NCBI GenBank assembly: GCA_964019695.1
Contig: CAXHUL010000525.1
Location: forward strand, 625,001 to 689,000
Direction of reading: 5' to 3'
Origin: Loripinus fragilis
Taxonomy: Eukaryota; Mollusca; Bivalvia; Lucinida; Lucinidae
DNA: 64,000 bases
The notes under the pieces are model-generated. The model did not search any database. It had not been told where the DNA came from and worked only from the letters and a program-made list of their open reading frames with translations. A program made the position numbers and the translations under genes. Of this stretch, positions 49,201 through 62,300 are shown one piece after another. Position 1 is the stretch's first letter, and each line of letters starts with the position of its first letter.

Positions 49201-50332
49201 CCCCATTAGGCCACAGTAGCCGACCGGGCCTAAAACTTGCGCGGGTCACTTTCACGGACGGGCTCGAAACTGGTGCCAGAAGTTAGCCCCCGACCAGTGC
49301 TTCATTGTGAGGCATTGCGTAAAATTTTCCGTCCCCCGAGTGCCGAGCAATAGCCCCTGAAAGGGCTTTCGGCACAATTTTCACGCCCTTATTTGAGCCA
49401 CTTGTAGCCGAAGGAATTTTGCGCAAATGACTGAGAGGTGCTCCTGGGCACTGCTCATCACTTTGCAATAGGTTCCGTTGCTTTTCGCGAAGGTCGCGTT
49501 TTCTCAAACTTTGAGGGCATTAGTGGGTGGGGTGTGAAAACCTCCAAATGCATGGTTCTCAGCTCCTGCTGTGGGCAGCAAGCCAATTTTTTTTCCAAAA
49601 TGTTGACCTATAAAAGAGCTTACTCGGGTGTGAAAATTATCATTGTGCGCGCGCGCCCCGGACCGCAATTATGATATTTCCTGTTTTCCCATAGGGCCCA
49701 AGGCAAATGGGGATAGCGGTTGTACGCGCTTTCTAAGGCTCTGATCGCTTTTAGATTTTGCACGCGGATAGGGCCAACAGAGGCGCAGGTATTGCCATGC
49801 GCACCCGCCCGCAACAATGTTTCGATACCGAGTTATCGGGGTGTGGAAGTCCGCCGCCCCGAAGCTTTACGCGCTTCCGTCTCGCGAACTACTATTTCCA
49901 TTATGCCCACACGGGCATCAGTTTGTAGTACGGGAGGCCGTCTACAAATGGTGAAAATTTCAAAGCCTTCCGTCGGGAAATTAAAAAGTTATGAGCATTA
50001 GAAGATCTTCCCATTAGGCCCCATTAGGCCACAGTAGCCGACCGGGCCTAAAACTTGCGCGGGTCACTTTCACGGACGGGCTCGAAACTGGTGCCAGAAG
50101 TTAGCCCCCGACCAGTGCTTTATTGTGAGGCATTGCGTAAAATTTTCCGTCCCCCGAGTGCCGAGCAATAGCCCCTGAAAGGGCTTTCGGCACAATTTTC
50201 ACGCCCTTATTTGAGCCACTTGTAGCCGAAGGAATTTTGCGCAAATGACTGAGAGGTGCTCCTGGGCACTGCTCATCACTTTGCAATAGGTTCCGTCGCT
50301 TTTCGCGAAGGTCGCGTTTTCTCAAACTTTGA

Positions 50333-53300
50333 TGGCATTAGTGGGTGGGGTGTGAAAACCTCCGAATGCATGGTTCTCAGCTCCTGCTGTGGGCAGCAAG
50401 CCAATTTTTTTTCCAAAATGTTGACCTATAAAAGAGCTTACTCGGGTGTGAAAATTATCATTGTGCGCGCGCGCCCCGGACCGCAATTATGATATTTCCT
50501 GTTTTCCCATAGGGCCCAAGGCAAATGGGGATAGCGGTTGTACGCGCTTTCTAAGGCTCTGATCGCTTTTAGATTTTGCACGCGGATAGGGCCAACAGAG
50601 GCGCAGGTATTGCCATGCGCACCCGCCCGCAACAATGTTTCGATACCGAGTTATCGGGGTGTGGAAGTCCGCCGCCCCGAAGCTTTACGCGCTTCCGTCT
50701 CGCGAACTACTATTTTCATCATGCCCACACGGGCATCAGTTTGTAGTACGGGAGGCCGTCTACAAATGGTGAAAATTTCAAAGCGTTCCGTCGGGAAATT
50801 AAAAAGTTATGAGCATTAGAAGATCTTCCCATTAGGCCCCATTAGGCCACAGAAGCCGACCGGGCCTAAAACTTGCGCGGGTCACTTTCACGGACGGGCT
50901 CGAAACTGGTGCCAGAAGTTAGCCCCCGACCAGAGCTTCATTGTGAGGCATTGTGTAAAATTTTCCGTCCCCCGAGTGCCGAGCAATAGCCCCTGAAAGG
51001 GCTTTCGGCACAATTTTCACGCCCTTATTTGAGCCACTTGTAGCCGAAGGAATTTTGCGCAAATGACTGAGAGGTGCTCCTGGGCACTGCTCATCACTTT
51101 GCAATAGGTTCCGGGGCTTTTCGCGAAGGTCGCGTTTTCTCAAACTTTGATGGCATTAGTGGGTGGGGTGTGAAAACCTCCAATGCATGGTTCTCAGCTC
51201 CTGCTGTGGGCAGCAAGCCAATTTTTTTTCCAAAATGTTGACCTATAAAAGAGCTTACTCGGGTGTGAAAATTATCATTGTGCGCGCGCGCCCCGGACCG
51301 CAATTATGATATTTCCTGTTTTCCCATAGGGCCCAAGGCAAATGGGGATAGCGGTTGTACGCGCTTTCTAAGGCTCTGATCGCTTTTAGATTTTGCACGC
51401 GGATAGGGCCAACAGAGGCGCAGGTATTGCCATGCGCACCCGCCCGCAACAATGTTTCGATACCGAGTTATCGGGGTGTGGAAGTCCGCCGCCCCGAAGC
51501 TTTACGCGCTTCCGTCTCGCGAACTACTATTTTCATCATGCCCACACGGGCATCAGTTTGTAGTACGGGAGGTCGTCTACAAATGGTGAAAATTTCAAAG
51601 CGTTCCGTCGGGAAATTAAAAAGTTATGAGCATTAGAAGATCTTCCCATTAGGCCCCATTAGGCCACAGAAGCCGACCGGGCCTAAAACTTGCGCGGGTC
51701 ACTTTCACGGACGGGCTCGAAACTGGTGCCAGAAGTTAGCCCCCGACCAGAGCTTCATTGTGAGGCATTGCGTAAAATTTTCCGTCCCCCGAGTGCCGAG
51801 CAATAGCCCCTGAAAGGGCTTTCAGCACAATTTTCACGCCCTTATTTGAGCCACTTGTAGCCGAAGGAATTTTGCGCAAATGACTGAGAGGTGCTCCTGG
51901 GCACTGCTCATCACTTTGCAATAGGTTCCGGGGCTTTTCGCGAAGGTCGCGTTTTCTCAAACTTTGATGGCATTAGTGGGTGGGGTGTGAAAACCTCCGA
52001 ATGCATGGTTCTCAGCTCCTGCTGTGGGCAGCAAGCCAATTTTTTTTCCAAAATGTTGACCTATAAAAGAGCTTACTCGGGTGTGAAAATTATCATTGTG
52101 CGCGCGCGCCCCGGACCGCAATTATGATATTTCCTGTTTTCCCATAGGGCCCAAGGCAAATGGGGATAGCGGTTGTACGCGCTTTCTAAGGCTCTGATCG
52201 CTTTTAGATTTTGCACGCGGATAGGGCCAACAGAGGCGCAGGTATTGCCATGCGCACCCGCCCGCAACAATGTTTCGATACCGAGTTATCGGGGTGTGGA
52301 AGTCCGCCGCCCCGAAGCTTTACGCGCTTCCGTCTCGCGAACTACTATTTTCATCATGCCCACACGGGCATCAGTTTGTAGTACGGGAGGCCGTCTACAA
52401 ATGGTGAAAATTTCAAAGCGTTCCGTCGGGAAATTAAAAAGTTATGAGCATTAGAAGATCTTCCCATTAGGCCCCATTAGGCCACAGAAGCCGACCGGGC
52501 CTAAAACTTGCGCGGGTCACTTTCACGGACGGGCTCGAAACTGGTGCCAGAAGTTAGCCCCCGACCAGAGCTTCATTGTGAGGCATCGCGTAAAATTTTC
52601 CGTCCCCCGAGTGCCGAGCAATAGCCCCTGAAAGGGCTTTCGGCACAATTTTCACGCCCTTATTTGAGCCACTTGTAGCCGAAGGAATTTTGCGCAAATG
52701 ACTGAGAGGTGCTCCTGGGCACTGCTCATCACTTTGCAATAGGTTCCGGGGCTTTTCGCGAAGGTCGCGTTTTCTCAAACTTTGATGGCATTAGTGGGTG
52801 GGGTGTGAAAACCTCCGAATGCATGGTTCTCAGCTCCTGCTGTGGGCAGCAAGCCAATTTTTTTTCCAAAATGTTGACCTATAAAAGAGCTTACTCGGGT
52901 GTGAAAATTATCATTGTGCGCGCGCGCCCCGGACCGCAATTATGATATTTCCTGTTTTCCCATAGGGCCCAAGGCAAATGGGGATAGCGGTTGTACGCGC
53001 TTTCTAAGGCTCTGATCGCTTTTAGATTTTGCACGCGGATAGGGCCAACAGAGGCGCAGGTATTGCCATGCACACCCGCCCCCAACAATGTTTCGATACC
53101 GAGTTATCGGGGTGTGGAAGTCCGCCGCCCCGAAGCTTTATGCGCTTCCGTCTCGCCAACTACTATTTTCATCATGCCCACACGGGCATCAGTTTGTAGT
53201 ACGGGAGGCCGTCTACAAATGGTGAAAATTTCAAAGCGTTCCGTCGGGAAATTAAAAAGTTATGAGCATTAGAAGATCTTCCCATTAGGCCCCATTAGGC

Positions 53301-56300
53301 CACAGAAGCCGACCGGGCCTAAAACTTGCGCGGGTCACTTTCACGGACGGGCTCGAAACTGGTGCCAGAAGTTAGCCCCCGACCAGAGCTTCATTGTGAG
53401 GCATTGCGTAAAATTTTCCGTCCCCCGAGTGCCGAGCAATAGCCCCTGAAAGGGCTTTCGGTACAATTTTCACGCCCTTATTTGAGCCACTTGTAGCCGA
53501 AGGAATTTTGCGCAAATGACTGAGAGGTGCTCCTGGGCACTGCTCATCACTTTGCAATAGGTTCCGGGGCTTTTCGCGAAGGTCGCGTTTTCTCAAACTT
53601 TGATGGCATTAGTGGGTGGGGTGTGAAAACCTCCGAATGCATGGTTCTCAGCTCCTGCTGTGGGCAGCAAGCCAATTTTTTTTCCAAAATGTTGACCTAT
53701 AAAAGAGCTTACTCGGGTGTGAAAATTATCATTGTGCGCGCGCGCCCCGGACCGCAATTATGATATTTCCTGTTTTCCCATAGGGCCCAAGGCAAATGGG
53801 GATAGCGGTTGTACGCGCTTTCTAAGGCTCTGATCGCTTTTAGATTTTGCACGCGGATAGGGCCAACAGAGGCGCAGGTATTGCCATGCGCACCCGCCCG
53901 CAACAATGTTTCGATACCGAGTTATCGGGGTGTGGAAGTCCGCCGCCCCGAAGCTTTACGCGCTTCCGTCTCGCGAACTACTATTTTCATCATGCCCACA
54001 CGGGCATCAGTTTGTAGTACGGGAGGCCGTCTACAAATGGTGAAAATTTCAAAGCGTTCCGTCGGGAAATTAAAAAGTTATGAGCATTAGAAGATCTTCC
54101 CATTAGGCCCCATTAGGCCACAGAAGCCGACCGGGCCTAAAACTTGCGCGGGTCACTTTCACGGACGGGCTCGAAACTGGTGCCAGAAGTTAGCCCCCGA
54201 CCAGAGCTTCATTGTGAGGCATTGCGTAAAATTTTCCGTCCCCCGAGTGCCGAGCAATAGCCCCTGAAAGGGCTTTCGGCACAATTTTCACGCCCTTATT
54301 TGAGCCACTTGTAGCCGAAGGAATTTTGCGCAAATGACTGAGAGGTGCTCCTGGGCACTGCTCATCACTTTGCAATAGGTTCCGGGGCTTTTCGCGAAGG
54401 TCGCGTTTTCTCAAACTTTGATGGCATTAGTGGGTGGGGTGTGAAAACCTCCGAATGCATGGTTCTCAGCTCCTGCTGTGGGCAGCAAGCCAATTTTTTT
54501 TCCAAAATGTTGACCTATAAAAGAGCTTACTCGGGTGTGAAAATTATCATTGTGCGCGCGCGCCCCGGACCGCAATTATGATATTTCCTGTTTTCCCATA
54601 GGGCCCAAGGCAAATGGGGATAGCGGTTGTACGCGCTTTCTAAGGCTCTGATCGCTTTTAGATTTTGCACGCGGATAGGGCCAACAGAGGCGCAGGTATT
54701 GCCATGCGCACCCGCCCGCAACAATGTTTCGATACCGAGTTATCGGGGTGTGGAAGTCCGCCGCCCCGAAGCTTTACGCGCTTCCGTCTCGCGAACTACT
54801 ATTTTCATCATGCCCACACGGGCATCAGTTTGTAGTACGGGAGGCCGTCTACAAATGGTGAAAATTTCAAAGCGTTCCGTCGGGAAATTAAAAAGTTATG
54901 AGCATTAGAAGATCTTCCCATTAGGCCCCATTAGGCCACAGAAGCCGACCGGGCCTAAAACTTGCGCGGGTCACTTTCACGGACGGGCTCGAAACTGGTG
55001 CCAGAAGTTAGCCCCCGACCAGAGCTTCATTGTGAGGCATTGCGTAAAATTTTCCGTCCCTCGAGTGCCGAGCAATAGCCCCTGAAAGGGCTTTCGGCAC
55101 AATTTTCACGCCCTTATTTGAGCCACTTGTAGCCAAAGGAATTTTGCGCAAATGACTGAGAGGTGCTCCTGGGCACTGCTCATCACTTTGCAATAGGTTC
55201 CGGGGCTTTTCGCGAAGGTCGCGTTTTCTCAAACTTTGATGGCATTAGTGGGTGGGGTGTGAAAACCTCCGAATGCATGGTTCTCAGCTCCTGCTGTGGG
55301 CAGCAAGCCAATTTTTTTTCCAAAATGTTGACCTATAAAAGAGCTTACTCGGGTGTGAAAATTATCATTGTGCGCGCGCGCCCCGGACCGCAATTATGAT
55401 ATTTCCTGTTTTCCCATATGGCCCAAGGCAAATGGGGATAGCGGTTGTACGCGCTTTCTAAGGCTCTGATCGCTTTTAGATTTTGCACGCGGATAGGGCC
55501 AACAGAGGCGCAGGTATTGCCATGCGCACCCGCCCGCAACAATGTTTCGATACCGAGTTATCGGGGTGTGGAAGTCCGCCGCCCCGAAGCTTTACGCGCT
55601 TCCGTCTCGCGAACTACTATTTTCATCATGCCCACACGGGCATCAGTTTGTAGTACGGGAGGCCGTCTACAAATGGTGAAAATTTCAAAGCGTTCCGTCG
55701 GGAAATTAAAAAGTTATGAGCATTAGAAGATCTTCCCATTAGGCCCCATTAGGCCACAGAAGCCGACCGGGCCTAAAACTTGCGCGGGTCACTTTCACGG
55801 ACGGGCTCGAAACTGGTGCCAGAAGTTAGCCCCCGACCAGAGCTTCATTGTGAGGCATTGCGTAAAATTTTCCGTCCCCCGAGTGCCGAGCAATAGCCCC
55901 TGAAAGGGCTTTCGGCACAATTTTCACGCCCTTATTTGAGCCACTTGTAGCCGAAGGAATTTTGCGCAAATGACTGAGAGGTGCTCCTGGGCACTGCTCA
56001 TCACTTTGCAATAGGTTCCGGGGCTTTTCGCGAAGGTCGCGTTTTCTCAAACTTTGATGGCATTAGTGGGTGGGGTGTGAAAACCTCCAATGCATGGTAC
56101 TCAGCTCCTGCTGTGGGCAGCAAGCCAATTTTTTTTCCAAAATGTTGACCTATAAAAGAGCTTACTCGGGTGTGAAAATTATCATTGTGCGCGCGCGCCC
56201 CGGACCGCAATTATGATATTTCCTGTTTTCCCATAGGGCCCAAGGCAAATGGGGATAGCGGTTGTACGCGCTTTCTAAGGCTCTGATCGCTTTTAGATTT

Positions 56301-59300
56301 TGCACGCGGATAGGGCCAACAGAGGCGCAGGTATTGCCATGCGCACCCGCCCGCAACAATGTTTCGATACCGAGTTATCGGGGTGTGGAAGTCCGCCCCC
56401 CCGAAGCTTTACGCGCTTCCGTCTCGCGAACTACTATTTTCATCATGCCCACACGGGCATCAGTTTGTAGTACGGGAGGCCGTCTACAAATGGTGAAAAT
56501 TTCAAAGCGTTCCGTCGGGAAATTAAAAAGTTATGAGCATTAGAAGATCTTCCCATTAGGCCCCATTAGGCCACAGAAGCCGACCGGGCCTAAAACTTGC
56601 GCGGGTCACTTTCACGGACGGGCTCGAAACTGGTGCCAGAAGTTAGCCCCCGACCAGAGCTTCATTGTGAGGCATTGCGTAAAATTTTCCGTCCCCCGAG
56701 TGCCGAGCAATAGCCCCTGAAAGGGCTTTCGGCACAATTTTCACGCCCTTATTTGAGGCACTAGTAGCCGAAGGAATTTTGCGCAAATGACTGAGAGGTG
56801 CTCCTGGGCACTGCTCATCACTTTGCAATAGGTTCCGGGGCTTTTCGCGAAGGTCTCGTTTTCTCAAACTTTGATGGCATTAGTGGGTGGGGTGTGAAAA
56901 CCTCCGAATGCATGGTTCTCAGCTCCTGCTGTGGGCAGCAAGCCAATTTTTTTTCCAAAATGTTGACCTATAAAAGAGCTTACTCGGGTGTGAAAATTAT
57001 CATTGTGCGCGCGCGCCCCGGACCGCAATTATGATATTTCCTGTTTTCCCATAGGGCCCAAGGCAAATGGGGATAGCGGTTGTACGCGCTTTCTAAGGCT
57101 CTGATCGCTTTTAGATTTTGCACGCGGATAGGGCCAACAGAGGCGCAGGTATTGCCATGCGCACCCGCCCGCAACAATGTTTCGATACCGAGTTATCGGG
57201 GTGTGGAAGTCCGCCGCCCCGAAGCTTTACGCGCTTCCGTCTCGCGAACTACTATTTTCATCATGCCCACACGGGCATCAGTTTGTAGTACGGGAGGCCG
57301 TCTACAAATGGTGAAAATTTCAAAGCGTTCCGTCGGGAAATTAAAAAGTTATGAGCATTAGAAGATCTTCCCATTAGGCCCCATTAGGCCACAGAAGCCG
57401 ACCGGGCCTAAAACTTGCGCGGGTCACTTTCACGGACGGGCTCGAAACTGGTGCCAGAAGTTAGCCCCCGACCAGAGCTTCATTGTGAGGCATTGCGTAA
57501 AATTTTCCGTCCCCCGAGTGCCGAGCAATAGCCCCTGAAAGGGCTTTCGGCACAATTTTCACGCCCTTATTTGAGCCACTTGTAGCCGAAGGAATTTTGC
57601 GCAAATGACTGAGAGGTGCTCCTGGGCACTGCTCATCACTTTGCAATAGGTTCCGGGGCTTTTCGCGAAGGTCGCGTTTTCTCAAACTTTGATGGCATTA
57701 GTGGGTGGGGTGTGAAAACCTCCGAATGCATGGTTCTCAGCTCCTGCTGTGGGCAGCAAGCCAATTTTTTTTCCAAAATGTTGACCTATAAAAGAGCTTA
57801 CTCGGGTGTGAAAATTATCATTGTGCGCGCGCGCCCCGGACCGCAATTATGATATTTCCTGTTTTCCCATAGGGCCCAAGGCAAATGGGGATAGCGGTTG
57901 TACGCGCTTTCTAAGGCTCTGATCGCTTTTAGATTTTGCACGCGGATAGGGCCAACAGAGGCGCAGGTATTGCCATGCGCACCCGCCCGCAACAATGTTT
58001 CGATACCGAGTTATCGGGGTGTGGAAGTCCGCCGCCCCGAAGCTTTACGCGCTTCCGTCTCGCGAACTACTATTTTCATCATGCCCACACGGGCATCAGT
58101 TTGTAGTACGGGAGGCCGTCTACAAATGGTGAAAATTTCAAAGCATTCCGTCGGGAAATTAAAAAGTTATGAGCATTAGAAGATCTTCCCATTAGGCCCC
58201 ATTAGGCCACAGAAGCCGACCGGGCCTAAAACTTGCGCGGGTCACTTTCACGGACGGGCTCGAAACTGGTGCCAGAAGTTAGCCCCCGACCAGAGCTTCA
58301 TTGTGAGGCATTGCGTAAAATTTTCCGTCCCCCGAGTGCCGAGCAATAGCCCCTGAAAGGGCTTTCGGCACAATTTTCACGCCCTTATTTGAGCCACTTG
58401 TAGCCGAAGGAATTTTGCGCAAATGACTGAGAGGTGCTCCTGGGCACTGCTCATCACTTTGCAATAGGTTCCGGGGCTTTTCGCGAAGGTCGCGTTTTCT
58501 CAAACTTTGATGGCATTAGTGGGTGGGGTGTGAAAACCTCCGAATGCATGGTTCTCAGCTCCTGCTGTGGGCAGCAAGCCAATTTTTTTTCCAAAATGTT
58601 GACCTATAAAAGAGCTTACTCGGGTGTGAAAATTATCATTGTGCGCGCGCGCCCCGGACCGCAATTATGATATTTCCTGTTTTCCCATAGGGCCCAAGGC
58701 AAATGGGGATAGCGGTTGTACGCGCTTTCTAAGGCTCTGATCGCTTTTAGATTTTGCACGCGGATAGGGCCAACAGAGGCGCAGGTATTGCCATGCGCAC
58801 CCGCCCGCAACAATGTTTCGATACCGAGTTATCGGGGTGTGGAAGTCCGCCGCCCCGAAGCTTTACGCGCTTCCGTCTCGCGAACTACTATTTTCATCAT
58901 GCCCACACGGGCATCAGTTTGTAGTACGGGAGGCCGTCTACAAATGGTGAAAATTTCAAAGCGTTCCGTCGGGAAATTAAAAAGTTATGAGCATTAGAAG
59001 ATCTTCCCATTAGGCCCCATTAGGCCACAGAAGCCGACCGGGCCTAAAACTTGCGCGGGTCACTTTCACGGACGGGCTCGAAACTGGTGCCAGAAGTTAG
59101 CCCCCGACCAGAGCTTCATTGTGAGGCATTGCGTAAAATTTTCCGTCCCCCGAGTGCCGAGCAATAGCCCCTGAAAGGGCTTTCGGCACAATTTTCACGC
59201 CCTTATTTGAGCCACTTGTAGCCGAAGGAATTTTGCGCAAATGACTGAGAGGTGCTCCTGGGCACTGCTCATCACTTTGCAATAGGTTCCGGGGCTTTTC

Positions 59301-62300
59301 GCGAAGGTCGCGTTTTCTCAAACTTTGATGGCATTAGTGGGTGGGGTGTGAAAACCTCCGAATGCATGGTTCTCAGCTCCTGCTGTGGGCAGCAAGCCAA
59401 TTTTTTTTCCAAAATGTTGACCTATAAAAGAGCTTACTCGGGTGTGAAAATTATCATTGTGCGCGCGCGCCCCGGACCGCAATTATGATATTTCCTGTTT
59501 TCCCATAGGGCCCAAGGCAAATGGGGATAGCGGTTGTACGCGCTTTCTAAGGCTCTGATCGCTTTTAGATTTTGCACGCGGATAGGGCCAACAGAGGCGC
59601 AGGTATTGCCATGCGCACCCGCCCGCAACAATGTTTCGATACCGAGTTATCGGGGTGTGGAAGTCCGCCGCCCCGAAGCTTTACGCGCTTCCGTCTCGCG
59701 AACTACTATTTTCATCATGCCCACACGGGCATCAGTTTGTAGTACGGGAGGCCGTCTACAAATGGTGAAAATTTCAAAGCGTTCCGTCGGGAAATTAAAA
59801 AGTTATGAGCATTAGAAGATCTTCCCATTAGGCCCCATTAGGCCACAGAAGCCGACCGGGCCTAAAACTTGCGCGGGTCACTTTCACGGACGGGCTCGAA
59901 ACTGGTGCCAGAAGTTAGCCCCCGACCAGAGCTTCATTGTGAGGCATTGCGTAAAATTTTCCGTCCCCCGAGTGCCGAGCAATAGCCCCTGAAAGGGCTT
60001 TCGGCACAATTTTCACGCCCTTATTTGAGCCACTTGTAGCCGAAGGAATTTTGCGCAAATGACTGAGAGGTGCTCCTGGGCACTGCTCATCACTTTGCAA
60101 TAGGTTCCGGGGCTTTTCGCGAAGGTCGCGTTTTCTCAAACTTTGATGGCATTAGTGGGTGGGGTGTGAAAACCTCCGAATGCATGGTTCTCAGCTCCTG
60201 CTGTGGGCAGCAAGCCAATTTTTTTTCCAAAATGTTGACCTATAAAAGAGCTTACTCGGGTGTGAAAATTATCATTGTGCGCGCGCGCCCCGGACCGCAA
60301 TTATGATATTTCCTGTTTTCCCATAGGGCCCAAGGCAAATGGGGATAGCGGTTGTACGCGCTTTCTAAGGCTCTGATCGCTTTTAGATTTTGCACGCGGA
60401 TAGGGCCAACAGAGGCGCAGGTATTGCCATGCGCACCCGCCCGCAACAATGTTTCGATACCGAGTTATCGGGGTGGGGAAGTCCGCCGCCCCGAAGCTTT
60501 ACGCGCTTCCGTCTCGCGAACTACTATTTTCATCATGCCCACACGGGCATCAGTTTGTAGTACGGGAGGCCGTCTACAAATGGTGAAAATTTCAAAGCGT
60601 TCCGTCGGGAAATTAAAAAGTTATGAGCATTAGAAGATCTTCCCATTAGGCCCCATTAGGCCACAGAAGCCGACCGGGCCTAAAACTTGCGCGGGTCACT
60701 TTCACGGACGGGCTCGAAACTGGTGCCAGAAGTTAGCCCCCGACCAGAGCTTCATTGTGAGGCATTGCGTAAAATTTTCCGTCCCCCGAGTGCCGAGCAA
60801 TAGCCCCTGAAAGGGCTTTCGGCACAATTTTCACGCCCTTATTTGAGCCACTTGTAGCCGAAGGAATTTTGCGCAAATGACTGAGAGGTGCTCCTGGGCA
60901 CTGCTCATCACTTTGCAATAGGTTCCGGGGCTTTTCGCGAAGGTCGCGTTTTCTCAAACTTTGATGGCATTAGTGGGTGGGGTGTGAAAACCTCCGAATG
61001 CATGGTTCTCAGCTCCTGCTGTGGGCAGCAAGCCAATTTTTTTTCCAAAATGTTGACCTATAAAAGAGCTTACTCGGGTGTGAAAATTATCATTGTGCGC
61101 GCGCGCCCCGGACCGCAATTATGATATTTCCTGTTTTCCCATAGGGCCCAAGGCAAATGGGGATAGCGGTTGTACGCGCTTTCTAAGGCTCTGATCGCTT
61201 TTAGATTTTGCACGCGGATAGGGCCAACAGAGGCGCAGGTATTGCCATGCGCACCCGCCCGCAACAATGTTTCGATACCGAGTTATCGGGGTGTGGAAGT
61301 CCGCCGCCCCGAAGCTTTACGCGCTTCCGTCTCGCGAACTACTATTTTCATCATGCCCACACGGGCATCAGTTTGTAGTACGGGAGGCCGTCTACAAATG
61401 GTGAAAATTTCAAAGCGTTCCGTCGGGAAATTAAAAAGTTATGAGCATTAGAAGATCTTCCCATTAGGCCCCATTAGGCCACAGAAGCCGACCGGGCCTA
61501 AAACTTGCGCGGGTCACTTTCACGGACGGGCTCGAAACTGGTGCCAGAAGTTAGCCCCCGACCAGAGCTTCATTGTGAGGCATTGCGTAAAATTTTCCGT
61601 CCCCCGAGTGCCGAGCAATAGCCCCTGAAAGGGCTTTCGGCACAATTTTCACGCCCTTATTTGAGCCACTTGTAGCCGAAGGAATTTTGCGCAAATGACT
61701 GAGAGGTGCTCCTGGGCACTGCTCATCACTTTGCAATAGGTTCCGGGGCTTTTCGCGAAGGTCGCGTTTTCTCAAACTTTGATGGCATTAGTGGGTGGGG
61801 TGTGAAAACCTCCGAATGCATGGTTCTCAGCTCCTGCTGTGGGCAGCAAGCCAATTTTTTTTCCAAAATGTTGACCTATAAAAGAGCTTACTCGGGTGTG
61901 AAAATTATCATTGTGCGCGCGCGCCCCGGACCGCAATTATGATATTTCCTGTTTTCCCATAGGGCCCAAGGCAAATGGGGATAGCGGTTGTACGCGCTTT
62001 CTAAGGCTCTGATCGCTTTTAGATTTTGCACGCGGATAGGGCCAACAGAGGCGCAGGTATTGCCATGCGCACCCGCCCGCAACAATGTTTCGATACCGAG
62101 TTATCGGGGTGTGGAAGTCCGCCGCCCCGAAGCTTTACGCGCTTCCGTCTCGCGAACTACTATTTTCATCATGCCCACACGGGCATCAGTTTGTAGTACG
62201 GGAGGCCGTCTACAAATGGTGAAAATTTCAAAGCGTTCCGTCGGGAAATTAAAAAGTTATGAGCATTAGAAGATCTTCCCATTAGGCCCCATTAGGCCAC

